From Acidobacteriota bacterium (GTDB taxonomy: Bacteria > Acidobacteriota > Blastocatellia > Pyrinomonadales > Pyrinomonadaceae), in contig JAHEEZ010000034.1 in NCBI GenBank assembly GCA_024640445.1, forward strand, positions 1 to 20,903: a stretch of DNA of 20,903 nt, written 5' to 3'. Of the stretch, positions 9,601 through 16,766 are shown piece by piece. Both the position numbers and the translations under genes were made by a program. The number at the start of each line of letters is the position of its first letter. Position 1 is the stretch's first letter. The notes beneath the pieces are model-generated. The model searched no databases and had not been told where the DNA came from. It was given only the letters and a program-made list of their open reading frames with translations.

Positions 9601-10471
9601 GTTTTTCGATCTCTGAGACGATGTCCGTTATACGTCCGAGATTGAGTTTTGCGGATGCGAGACGTGTTTCGGCGGCGCGCTGACGCATTCGAAACTTGGA
9701 GATGCCTGCCGCTTCCTCGATCAGCGTCCGCCTGTTCGAGGGTTTTGAAGAAAGTATCTGGCCTATCCTGCCCTGCTCAATGATCGCGTAATGTGCGCCG
9801 GACAGGCCCGTGCCGGCAAAAAGATCCTGAATGTCGCGAAGCCGGCAGGACTTGTTGTTGAGAAGATATTCGCTTTCGCCCGAAAGATAGAGTCTGCGGG
9901 TCACTGTGACCGCCTCGCCGGGCGCGAAGTCGAGAACGAAATTCCGGGGACGCCAACGGCGTTTCGAGCGGACCTTCTTCTCAACCGTTGTTGCCGATCC
10001 AACCTGGACGGCCAGGACCTTCGCCTCTTCCGTTTCCTCAAGCTCTTCTCCGACGGCATCGACATCCGAGTCCGCTTCCAGGATCTCTTCGTCGTCACCA
10101 TCATCATCTTCGAAGCCTTCAACGTCGATCGCCTGAGCGTCTATCTCACCAAGTTTGGCGTCGATGTCCTCAAGCTCGCTCTCGTCGGAAGCATAATCCG
10201 CTTCGTCCCTGACAAGGTGAAGCACGACTTCCGCCATTCCGCTTGGGCTTCGTTTGCTGGTTCCCTGAAATACGACGTCCTTCATTTCCTGGCCGCGGAG
10301 AGAAGTTGGCCTCTGTTCACCGAGCACCCAGGAGATCGCGTCGCTCACGTTGGACTTCCCGCAGCCGTTCGGTCCGACGACTGCAGTAATGCCTTTGCCG
10401 GTGAACACGATCTCGGTGTAATCGGCAAAGGACTTGAATCCTGTGATCTCTAAACGCTGAAGTTTGAACAT
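6674..10471 (-). CDS. smc: Chromosome segregation ATPase SMC
   Basis: This 1265-residue SMC protein forms the cytoplasmic ring complex that organises and segregates the chromosome. Walker A is GPNGCGKS (33-40), and the N-terminal head continues to about 245. Long coiled coils run from about 260 to 590 and 750 to 1120, either side of a hinge at about 600-745. The C-terminal head has the ABC signature LSGGEKAM (from 1175) and Walker B FCLLDE (1199-1204). The protein is longer than usual bacterial SMCs, partly because of an insertion at about 88-176 in the N-terminal head: residues 88-151 hold 31 Asp/Glu and a basic run follows at 165-176. The strand VTVTRRLYLSGESE resumes the normal fold afterwards. 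The start is ATG, with only a weak AGG near it. scpA and scpB are not in the window. Confidence 0.97.
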   Translation of the reverse strand: MFKLQRLEITGFKSFADYTEIVFTGKGITAVVGPNGCGKSNVSDAISWVLGEQRPTSLRGQEMKDVVFQGTSKRSPSGMAEVVLHLVRDEADYASDESELEDIDAKLGEIDAQAIDVEGFEDDDGDDEEILEADSDVDAVGEELEETEEAKVLAVQVGSATTVEKKVRSKRRWRPRNFVLDFAPGEAVTVTRRLYLSGESEYLLNNKSCRLRDIQDLFAGTGLSGAHYAIIEQGRIGQILSSKPSNRRTLIEEAAGISKFRMRQRAAETRLASAKLNLGRITDIVSEIEKQTRSLQRQASKTRRYKILREELRALLRQTYAAEGAHYSASVYELNDLLEVAVKTERESFDSVSAKDEAFRGATGQAREAEDRVTEVRAKHAANALERDRAVREHEYQKSRIKELSGRSTTLGADLRATRERIEGLVKEIGRLEKEELKERKEAEKEKARLKEAETVYADKLEILNELEKSLEAERSEHLQHNAAVERLNEIGRQFENNLERLGQRTEGLEREHERAEQTLNERQEEFNGLEKEVKDGRVKLGSLNKEKLGILEKTDRSKEALEEKLAVLSELSDRHSAARHRLETLRELEDRKAIYSPSVQKVFSEQGSIGVTFIGTLADALKVEKKAETAVENLFGANLQSILVKNASDARKTVEYLNRNELGRIAVLVVERTGASLNGGPTKGSIGAVLGADNYLVAALSKAFPREMSAKLVESLKQAEGAKEQIVATYDGDIVAGGKLYVSGRTPAKEKNVSILGFKRELSELEKSSKEIASKIGTAEAAVETARAELAGHEDKLVDLQSLIVKIERELLSKEVHIKSLTQEIERAGRHKRVVADEIEQNLAEIDQLEKRKKEAAENAKIAGKALVLTEEKLKRIGAEIGNARKLVDDENDILNRKRTFAEVAAERQRSVKAALERVSLERSELEARAERQKSEIGETDRLVEELSESSAALSEQIKTAAKQIDLEEEELNAAIAHLKTTRERSDTMSEELATLNKAAAEARDARAGLEIRKTEAVGGLRNLHERCAEDLNLSLDELIAQTTIEDDFDYEESRKRVRELRHRIDNFGAINMLALEELSETEERLEFLSSQRQDVVDSIDAAEEALREIKRRSRQRFRDAFEAINANFSEFFRELFGGGSGEMVLMESDDVLEAGIEIIAQPPGKRLQNMLLLSGGEKAMTAIALVLAIFKYRPSPFCLLDEVDAPLDDANVGRFVGRIDEMSENTQFIVITHNKRTMEAAKALYGVTMQEAGVSRVVSVKFE

Positions 10472-10473
10472 CC

Positions 10474-10527
10474 TATAGTGCCTTGGTGGGGATTTGGCAC
10501 TATATTTTGTGGTCTTCGGCAGATAAA
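10474..10527 (-). promoter_or_regulatory. Possible smc promoter with a 9-bp inverted repeat reaching the start codon
   Basis: TATAGTGCC and GGCACTATA form a perfect 9-bp inverted repeat (10474-10482 and 10496-10504) with a 13-bp spacer. One arm contains TATAGT, a good -10, with a weak TTTATC -35 17 bp upstream. The other arm ends 2 nt before the smc ATG. It could be a repressor operator over the promoter, or an RNA hairpin that covers the ribosome-binding region if transcription begins further upstream. Confidence 0.45.
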
Positions 10528-10563
10528 ATCAAGCCTCAATTGATTTTTGCGGTCCGCGGACAC

Positions 10564-10597
10564 AAAAAAGGGCGGGAACGGCTGCTGCCGCGCCCGC
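10564..10597 (-). terminator. Rho-independent terminator after the DUF4388 gene
   Basis: On the minus strand GCGGG...CCCGC encloses CGGC-AGCA-GCCG, giving an 11-position stem with one mismatch and one G-T wobble, followed by CC and six T residues. It lies just past the DUF4388 gene stop and before smc, so the two genes are probably transcribed separately. Confidence 0.85.
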
Positions 10598-10619
10598 GCC
10601 TTGAAATCTGTCAGGAGGA

Positions 10620-11387
10620 TCAGATATCGAGTTCGTTCGTGCTGAGGCTTCTCATACCGGACTTCTCAGCTTTCTCGGTCTCCAGCGATGTAAGGGTGTC
10701 GAGAATGAAGTTCGTGTTGCTGGTGATATCGATGATAACCGGAAACTCGTTCGGCGAAAGGCTGAACTCGAACGTGCCGCTGCCGATCTCGATGATCACG
10801 CGAAACGCTTTCACGCCGTTCAGGCCGTCGGCCTCGGCATCCACGATCTTGCCCTCATTGAATGAGACGTTGGCAAGGTGCGTGTCGGACTTCATCACGA
10901 GAAGACCCGTCATCCTGGAATTTTCGATCACCTGTACAGCGTCGAACAGACCAACGAATGCGAGGTCGCCTGCGAGTGTTACATCGGTCCGAACTTTTAT
11001 GCTCGACCGCTCCCGGTTAAGTGCAAAATCCGGACGGCGAGCCCTTCGGATCGCTTCAAGGCCCGGAGCGACCGAGATCCTTGGATCCAGGAGCTTTGCT
11101 TCCTGCAGCCGGTCGTAGGCGAGGTCAAAGTCCTCCCGCGCTATGTAAAGGCTCACTAAAGCAAGACACTGCCTGGATGCCTCCGTCGAGTTCTTGTGGG
11201 ACATGCAGATCTCCCTGAGTTTCTCTCGCAACGGGATCGAACGCGGGCTTCTGCGGATCGAATCCCGGAGAAGCTGCAAAGCTTTCTCGGGCGATTTGTA
11301 CTTGACGAATAGGTCGGCGTCGAGCAATACGGATTCGATGGACACCTCTGTGACCATTTCCTGCTCTTTATCTAAAACAGTACTCAT
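10620..11387 (-). CDS. TPR-like / DUF4388 cytoplasmic protein
   Basis: This 255-residue protein has no signal peptide or membrane segment. Residues 17-102 are helical with a TPR-like pattern (SPEKALQLLRDSIRRSP, then DFDLAYDRLQEAKLLDP). Residues 139-235 match DUF4388, the PATAN-like domain, with GDLAFVGLFDAVQVIE, TGLLVMKS, NVSFNEGKIVDAEA and GTFEFS. DUF4388 proteins occur with response regulators and gliding or signalling proteins in delta-proteobacteria and acidobacteria; the role here is therefore likely signalling or scaffolding, but no partner gene is adjacent. The ATG at 11387 lacks a clear ribosome-binding site. An internal ATG (residue 11) follows GAGCAGGAA and is an alternative start that leaves both domains intact. 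The gene is probably monocistronic, bounded by terminators on both sides. Confidence 0.85.
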   Translation of the reverse strand: MSTVLDKEQEMVTEVSIESVLLDADLFVKYKSPEKALQLLRDSIRRSPRSIPLREKLREICMSHKNSTEASRQCLALVSLYIAREDFDLAYDRLQEAKLLDPRISVAPGLEAIRRARRPDFALNRERSSIKVRTDVTLAGDLAFVGLFDAVQVIENSRMTGLLVMKSDTHLANVSFNEGKIVDAEADGLNGVKAFRVIIEIGSGTFEFSLSPNEFPVIIDITSNTNFILDTLTSLETEKAEKSGMRSLSTNELDI

Positions 11388-11492
11388 ATTTGTCGGACCG
11401 GAGGGTTCGGATTCAAAGTTCTGGCCGATATGGCGTTTCGGAAGAGGTTGTGAAGGGCCCCGGACGGGCCGTTAGTAAAAGTAAATGCTGAA

Positions 11493-11513
11493 TGAACAAT
11501 AATGTTCAACATT
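11493..11513. promoter_or_regulatory. Overlapping AT-rich palindromes upstream of the DUF4388 gene
   Basis: TGAACA-ATAA-TGTTCA (11493-11508) overlaps AATGTT-C-AACATT (11501-11513). The region between the preceding terminator and the DUF4388 gene is notably AT-rich here. A weak promoter, TTGAAC, 18 bp, TTTACT, can be drawn across it on the minus strand, so a regulator-binding site is plausible. GGCCC-CGGAC-GGGCC (11456-11470) lies further downstream in the leader. Confidence 0.3.
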
Positions 11514-11563
11514 AATAAATTACCATATCAGCAGCTTTGAAGTCATTATTTTGCAGCCATTCG

Positions 11564-11595
11564 AAAAAAGAATGGGGCGCCCGGAAAAGCGCCCC
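11564..11595 (-). terminator. Rho-independent terminator after the TonB receptor gene
   Basis: A perfect 7-bp stem GGGGCGC / GCGCCCC with an 8-nt loop is followed on the minus strand by ATTC and six T residues. It begins about 20 nt beyond the receptor stop codon. Confidence 0.88.
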
Positions 11596-11615
11596 CTTCC
11601 GGCAAAACCCTCCAA

Positions 11616-14600
11616 TCAGAGATCGATCCGCACTCCCAGCGAAATCCTGCGCTGCCTCAGCGTGCGACCGGGAACGAGAAATCCCCTCTGAAACTCAGCT
11701 GTTCCGGATTCTGACAGGTTAATATAGTCCGAACCGAAGCTGTAGACCTTGGCGTTCAGGAGGTTTGTCACCGTAACCTGCGGCCGGACCTTTATTCGCT
11801 TGCCGAAGCTGAATTCTCTACTGAACGCTGCGTCGAAAGCGAACAATCCCGGCCCGCGGCCGGCATTCCTAGGTAAATCTCCGGGACTTCCGATCGGCGG
11901 CAGTGAGAACGAAGCCGCAAGTCCGGCCGGGAAAGGATCATTCGGCCTGCGGTAAACTATGCCGCCCTTTGCTCCCGAGAAACTGGGACGGTCGTTTCCC
12001 ACGTCGTCCAGATTCCTGTCGCTGCCTCCGATTCCCAGATTGAATGGCCTCGCAGTCTCGAGTCGGAGAACGGGAGCAAAAGTAATTCCCCCAAGCACGC
12101 CGGGCGCGGTAAAGATGCCGGAAAATCTGAACTTGAATCTGCGGTCGATCCCGCTTGGTGCGAATTCACTTCGAAAATCGCCGGCCGTCTGAGCGGAACT
12201 GGTGTCGACAAAGCCGTCATCACGGGTTCTCGATATCGTTAGCGCGGAACGAAATGAGCCGGTGAAGCCGAACAGCAAAGGGCTGTTCCGGCGGCTCAAG
12301 GTCACTGTCAGTCCTTCGTACACGCTTCGCCCGATCGAGCTGACCATCTCGACCTGTCCAAGCGTCGGATCATATGGCCTGACGAGATACGTCTCCAGGG
12401 CGCGGAATGCGATCCCAATCGGGGCTCCCCGCGCCTCCGAACCGTTCGATGACGCGAGATTCACCGACCGGATACCGGCCTCTGTGCTCACACCAGCGGT
12501 ATCCCCCGGATCGCCGAGGTAGAATCTCGTAGCCGTACCGTCCATTTCGAACGTGCCGAGTGACAGAAGATATTCTGTCAGGCTCGTGAATCCCTCAGGC
12601 GGTCTGAATGCGTTAACGTTCGTTTCCCTCCAAAGCCGTGATGCCTTGTTGAATGTAAAGTTAGCCTCGACCACGAATCCGGAACCGATATCCCGTTCAA
12701 ATCCCGCGTTGAACTGATAGCTTTCCGGCACCGCGATCCCGTCTTCTACAAACCGGGAGAAGTTCGTTTCGTTCACGAATCCCCCGCCTGAGATCCCAAG
12801 GCCGGACAGGATCGCGGCCAGCTGTTCCTGGTCAGGGGGATCGGGGAAGTTGTTCGAAAGTGCGTAAAGGAATCGGCATTTGTCCGAGGTCGCGTCCGGG
12901 CCCGGAGCAACCCGGTTCAGGCATCTGGCTTCGTTCGAAGGGCCGTCAAGTGACTCCGAATCAAACCTGACCGCCTGTTCCCCAAGACTGTAATCGTCAA
13001 GCGTTCGCAAGAGCACCCGGTTGTAGAAAACTCCGGCGCCCAGGCGGAAGACCGTTCTCCCGTCGTCCGAAGGGGACCACGCGAGGGCGACCCTCGGCCC
13101 GATGTTGTTGGAATCCCCGATTATCGACTCCCTTTCGTACCTGAGCCCAAGAGTGATAGTCAGACCCGGCCGGACGTTAAATTCGTCCTGAATGAAAAGG
13201 CCTGTGTACGTGTTCTCCTGGACCGAGGTCGATCCGAAATTCCTACGGTATCGGCTCGGCTGATTTGCGAGAAGATCGTAAACCCTGGAGAAATTGAATG
13301 TGCCGGTCGAATCGGCGAGATCGGTGTTATCGGATCTTATGGTCTGCACATCAATGCCGGCGCGAAATGTGTGCCGACCGGCAAGCAGGCTCAGGGAGTC
13401 CTGGAACTGCATTCGCCGCTCCTTCCGAAGGCTTGCGAAGTTCGCCGTCGAGTTACCGACGACCACGGTTCCGCGGACCTGATCGTCACTTCCCGCAAGG
13501 CTGTCGTCCGAGATGAAAATCAGCACCACCGGATCTTCGGCCCCTTTTGCCGCAAAGCTCGGCCGAAAGCCGGAATACTGAAATCTGAACTGATTGACGC
13601 CGCGCGACCCGAGAACAAGGTTGTTCGAAACTGATATCGCGTCGGTCGAACGGCGGCGGCTTTGCAGTGTCTCCTCGAGATACCTTGTGGTTTCCCTGTA
13701 CTGGCGAAGGTCTTCGCTTCGGCCAAACTGGTAACTCACGGTAAGCGAATGCGAGTCGCCGAAAGCATGGTCGAACCTGCCCGTGAATCTCTGGCGGATC
13801 CCCGGTGTGCTCACCGTCTTCCGGTACGGCGCGATGTCAACCGCGGGGAACGTGTCGGTTTGCGGATTCGGAATGTCGTCGACCCTTCTATCTTCGGGAT
13901 GTGTCGGCGGCGGAAGCGGGAACCGGGGATTGGTATCGACCGGCATCATTGTGTCTATCAGGGATGCCGCGAGCCTGCGCTGCTGCAGGTACGAGGCGTG
14001 AAAGAACGTCCGCGCGCCTGTGAATGGCACGGGCCCCTGAAAGGTAAACCCCGGATCGACCTTGGTGTAAGGAAGGCGACCGAGACCGCGTCGGTTGTTG
14101 TTATAAGTATTGGCGTTGAGACTCTCGTCTTCGAACGATCCCACAAGACGGCCGCGGTAAACTCCGGAGCCGGCACGGGTCCGTATGTTGATCCTCCCCC
14201 CCGAAGCCCTGCCGTATTCTGCCGAGAACTGATTTGTCACGACCTGAAGTTCAGCCACTGAATCGGGAGGCGGCTGGAAACGCTCTTCCGCCGAACGGTC
14301 GTCGTTGTTGTCGAGGCCGTCGATGGTGATATTCGTCGAATATGCTGCGCCGCCGGACAGTGCAATGCTTCCCGCGCCCAGGACCTCTGCGGGCCGGTCA
14401 CGTTCACTACCCGAGCCAATGCGATCGTCGTCCGCAAGATCGTCGATCGAAAACGGCTCCTCATCGGTTCCCGGGAAAAGGTAGATCAGATCGAGCACGT
14501 CACCTGAAGAATTCGGAAACTCGCGGACCTCGTCGCCGGACATCGAAGACCCGACGACAGTCCGGGTCGTGTCCAGTACGGGGGTCTCGTTAGTGTCGAC

Positions 14601-14960
14601 GGCAACCTGTTCGTTCACCGACGCGGGAGCAAGCAGCAGGTCGATCCTGGCGGTTTGGCCCGAGACGATCTCAACGGATCTCCGTGTGGCGGCAAATCCT
14701 TCAAACGACGTTTCAATACGGTACTGTCCGGGGGCGAGCTCAATGATCCGGAAACGACCGAAGCGATCGGTCCTGGCGGAACGGCCCGGTCCATTGTTCA
14801 CGGGCGCAACGGTTACGACCGCTCCGGGCACGACCGCGCCGCTTGTATCGGTGACGGAACCGAAGATCACCGAGTCATCGAGATCCTGACCCGCAACGAC
14901 GGTCCCAAAAGCCAAAATGAAAATTAGGGGGAATGTGAGATATGCGAAATGCTGCATCAT
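11616..14960 (-). CDS. Oar-like TonB-dependent outer-membrane receptor
   Basis: A 1114-residue outer-membrane protein of the acidobacterial Oar/TonB-receptor type, which imports an unidentified ligand or has an adhesion role. The signal peptide is residues 1-24 (cleavage in VVAGQ). Residues 31-115 form a carboxypeptidase-regulatory-like Ig fold (GSVTDTSGAVVPGAVVTV). The plug lies at about 125-265 with TNITIDGLDNND and FSAEYGRASGGRINIRT. The remainder is a beta-barrel with many alternating aromatic strands (FRLGAGVFYNRV, QFNAGFERDIGSGF) ending in LGVRIDL. AGGAGG lies 6 nt before the first of two consecutive ATG codons. A weak promoter (TTGATC at 15034-15029, AATAAT at 15013-15008, short 15-bp spacing) may precede it. 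No SusD, TonB, ExbB or transporter gene is adjacent, so the ligand cannot be inferred. Confidence 0.93.
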   Translation of the reverse strand: MMQHFAYLTFPLIFILAFGTVVAGQDLDDSVIFGSVTDTSGAVVPGAVVTVAPVNNGPGRSARTDRFGRFRIIELAPGQYRIETSFEGFAATRRSVEIVSGQTARIDLLLAPASVNEQVAVDTNETPVLDTTRTVVGSSMSGDEVREFPNSSGDVLDLIYLFPGTDEEPFSIDDLADDDRIGSGSERDRPAEVLGAGSIALSGGAAYSTNITIDGLDNNDDRSAEERFQPPPDSVAELQVVTNQFSAEYGRASGGRINIRTRAGSGVYRGRLVGSFEDESLNANTYNNNRRGLGRLPYTKVDPGFTFQGPVPFTGARTFFHASYLQQRRLAASLIDTMMPVDTNPRFPLPPPTHPEDRRVDDIPNPQTDTFPAVDIAPYRKTVSTPGIRQRFTGRFDHAFGDSHSLTVSYQFGRSEDLRQYRETTRYLEETLQSRRRSTDAISVSNNLVLGSRGVNQFRFQYSGFRPSFAAKGAEDPVVLIFISDDSLAGSDDQVRGTVVVGNSTANFASLRKERRMQFQDSLSLLAGRHTFRAGIDVQTIRSDNTDLADSTGTFNFSRVYDLLANQPSRYRRNFGSTSVQENTYTGLFIQDEFNVRPGLTITLGLRYERESIIGDSNNIGPRVALAWSPSDDGRTVFRLGAGVFYNRVLLRTLDDYSLGEQAVRFDSESLDGPSNEARCLNRVAPGPDATSDKCRFLYALSNNFPDPPDQEQLAAILSGLGISGGGFVNETNFSRFVEDGIAVPESYQFNAGFERDIGSGFVVEANFTFNKASRLWRETNVNAFRPPEGFTSLTEYLLSLGTFEMDGTATRFYLGDPGDTAGVSTEAGIRSVNLASSNGSEARGAPIGIAFRALETYLVRPYDPTLGQVEMVSSIGRSVYEGLTVTLSRRNSPLLFGFTGSFRSALTISRTRDDGFVDTSSAQTAGDFRSEFAPSGIDRRFKFRFSGIFTAPGVLGGITFAPVLRLETARPFNLGIGGSDRNLDDVGNDRPSFSGAKGGIVYRRPNDPFPAGLAASFSLPPIGSPGDLPRNAGRGPGLFAFDAAFSREFSFGKRIKVRPQVTVTNLLNAKVYSFGSDYINLSESGTAEFQRGFLVPGRTLRQRRISLGVRIDL

Positions 14961-15068
14961 AAGGCGCCTCCTGAGGAATGGTGAGATTGGGTTGAGAGTG
15001 CCTTTTAATTATTTTGAAGCTAAGTTTGGATCAACGCTCCTGATTTGTAAAGTTTTTTGCCGAGATGC

Positions 15069-15467
15069 TCAGTCTTCTTCAACGTGTTCTATGAACTGGG
15101 CCCTGTGAATTCGGGATACGGGGATCAACGCCTCGGAATCGGAAAATCCCGCGACATGGCTTGATATCTCGTCGGCGTGCGTACGTAGGTATTCGAAGAA
15201 ACGCTCGAACTCTTTCTGCATCGCGTCCATTTTCTCGCGCATGTTGAGAATGATCTCGACGCCCGCAAGATTGACCCCCAGATCGCGTGTGAGGGAAAGG
15301 ATCACTTCAAGCCTTTCAAGGTCCTCGTCTGTGAACAGGCGCGTGTTGCCTTCAGACCTGGACGGTTTGATCAGCCCTTCGCGCTCATACATGCGGAGGG
15401 TTTGCGGATGCACCTCATAAAGCTTTGCAACCACGCTGATCGAATATGTCTTGATCTTCTTGTTCAT
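15069..15467 (-). CDS. hspR: MerR-family heat-shock repressor HspR
   Basis: A 132-residue MerR-type regulator. The winged helix-turn-helix is at residues 8-50 (YSISVVAKLYEVHPQTLRMYE, GLIKPSRSEGNTRLFTDEDLERL), and a C-terminal coiled coil follows (MREKMDAMQKEFERF). The VAKLYEVHPQTLRMYEREGLI sequence and the place after dnaK-dnaJ identify HspR, which with DnaK as co-repressor represses chaperone genes at HAIR sites; such a site lies at the dnaK promoter here. No metal-binding Cys cluster is present, unlike metal-sensing MerR proteins. The ATG at 15467 matches the family N-terminus; the frame extends to a TTG at 15491 that falls in a tandem repeat and lacks a ribosome-binding site. It lies 47 nt after dnaJ. 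Confidence 0.92.
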   Translation of the reverse strand: MNKKIKTYSISVVAKLYEVHPQTLRMYEREGLIKPSRSEGNTRLFTDEDLERLEVILSLTRDLGVNLAGVEIILNMREKMDAMQKEFERFFEYLRTHADEISSHVAGFSDSEALIPVSRIHRAQFIEHVEED

Positions 15468-15505
15468 CGCTGAACAAAGTTCACTGATCAACGTTCATTG
15501 ATCAA
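15464..15505 (-). repeat. 14-bp tandem repeat in the dnaJ-hspR gap
   Basis: On the minus strand TTGATCAATGAACG (15505-15492) is followed directly by TTGATCAGTGAACT (15491-15478), 12 of 14 identical. A third, decayed unit TTGTTCAGCGATGA (9 of 14) contains the hspR ATG. The first unit overlaps the perfect palindrome CATTGATCAATG at 15496-15507. Confidence 0.6.
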
Positions 15506-15514
15506 TGAAAATTG

Positions 15515-16690
15515 TTATTCCAGTCCCATCGCCTTTCGCGGATTCTCAGAATTCACCTTCTCAAACTGCTTGAGAAGCGCTTTGGTCTCTTCACTGATCA
15601 CGTTCGGGAGCGTTATTTTGACCTCGACGAACTGGTCGCCCTTGATCTCCTTGTTCCGTATGCTCGGGATTCCCTTCCCGCGCAGCCTTATCTTCTGGCC
15701 GGACTGCGTGCCAGGTGGGATCCTGAGCTTCGTCTTGCCATCAACCGTCGGAACCTCTATTTTGGCTCCCAAAGCGGCTTCGGGAACGCTTATCGGCACA
15801 GTCACATAAATGTTGTTTCCGCGACGTGTGAAGTACCTGTGCGAACCGACGTTGGTGATGATGTAAAGGTCGCCCGGCTGCGCCCCAAGCCTGCCTCCGT
15901 GTCCCTTCTTCGGGATTCGCACACGGGAACCCGTTTCCACACCCGGCGGGATCCGGACCTTCACCTGTTCCTTCAGCGGTGTAACTCCGCCGCCCTTGCA
16001 AAGCGAGCACGGCTGGCGCCTTCGCCCTGTGCCTTCGCAATCGGGGCATGGCTGCGTGAACTGTAATCTGCCGCCCTGCTTTTGGACCTGACCGGTCCCG
16101 CTGCAGGTCGTGCAGGTTACCACGGGACCACCCATGTCGCCCGCGCCCTGGCATCTGGAACATTGTTCCGAGCGATTCACGGTCAGATTTGTCGTCAGGC
16201 CGGTGACCGCTTCTTCGAATTTGAGAGCCAGAGGGATCTCAATGTCCCTTCCTTTCTTGGGAAGAGGCCTTGGGGGTTCGGCCTGACCCTGCGACCCGCT
16301 CCCGAAAAGGTCTGAAAATATATCGCGGAAGCTAGACGAACCGGCATCGCCGGCTGATCTTCCCGCACCCTGTCCGGCACTCGTGTCCCATGTAAATCCG
16401 GAGAAATCGAACCCGCCCTGACCTGCCCCGGCACCCGCGCCGTACGGCGAATCCGGATCAAGGTTGTCGGCATAGTAGCCAAACCGGTCAAAGACCTTCC
16501 GCTTCTTCTCATCGGAGAGGACGTCGTAAGCCTCCTGGATCTCTTTGAATTTCTCTTCTGCGGATTTGTCGCCCGGATTGACATCCGGATGGTATTTTCT
16601 CGCCAGACGGCGATAGGCCTTCTTGATCTCCGGCGCTTTGGCGTCCTTGTTCACGCCAAGCTGCTTGTAATAATCCTTTTTTGTTGCCAT
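15515..16690 (-). CDS. dnaJ: Co-chaperone DnaJ
   Basis: A 391-residue type I Hsp40 that delivers substrates to DnaK and stimulates its ATPase. The J domain covers residues 5-70 with HPD at 34-36. A Gly/Phe-rich linker follows at about 83-133. The zinc domain, residues 177-235, has all four CxxCxGxG repeats (CSRCQGAG, CTTCSGTG, CPDCEGTG, CSLCKGGG). The C-terminal substrate-binding domains run to about 370. The start at 16690 gives the family N-terminus MATKKDYYKQLGV; an upstream in-frame ATG at 16726 lies in the loop of a strong hairpin and would add 12 residues without homology. It is 76 nt after dnaK and 47 nt before hspR, in one probable operon. Confidence 0.97.
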   Translation of the reverse strand: MATKKDYYKQLGVNKDAKAPEIKKAYRRLARKYHPDVNPGDKSAEEKFKEIQEAYDVLSDEKKRKVFDRFGYYADNLDPDSPYGAGAGAGQGGFDFSGFTWDTSAGQGAGRSAGDAGSSSFRDIFSDLFGSGSQGQAEPPRPLPKKGRDIEIPLALKFEEAVTGLTTNLTVNRSEQCSRCQGAGDMGGPVVTCTTCSGTGQVQKQGGRLQFTQPCPDCEGTGRRRQPCSLCKGGGVTPLKEQVKVRIPPGVETGSRVRIPKKGHGGRLGAQPGDLYIITNVGSHRYFTRRGNNIYVTVPISVPEAALGAKIEVPTVDGKTKLRIPPGTQSGQKIRLRGKGIPSIRNKEIKGDQFVEVKITLPNVISEETKALLKQFEKVNSENPRKAMGLE

Positions 16691-16713
16691 CGGGTTGGTC
16701 AGCCGGGATTCAG

Positions 16714-16738
16714 AGGCCGGCGGCATCGCCGCCGGCCT
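16714..16738 (-). other. Strong hairpin between dnaK and dnaJ
   Basis: An 11-bp perfect GC-rich stem (AGGCCGGCGGC / GCCGCCGGCCT) closes on a 3-nt loop. No T-run follows on the minus strand, so it is not a standard terminator. In the shared transcript it would separate dnaK from dnaJ and could mark a processing site or protect the dnaK 3' end. Confidence 0.65.
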
Positions 16739-16766
16739 GCCACTGAAGACCGTCAGTCAGCATTAA

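Noticed and set aside
7976..9616. A 546-codon open frame on the plus strand opposite smc
   Set aside because: It mirrors the coiled-coil coding of smc, where Glu/Lys/Leu-rich codons give few stops on the other strand. The product has no domain character and an odd Arg/Phe/Leu composition.
15478..15507. Second HspR operator before hspR
   Set aside because: The palindromes are TTGATCAA/TGAAC-based and do not match CTTGAGT-N7-ACTCAAG.
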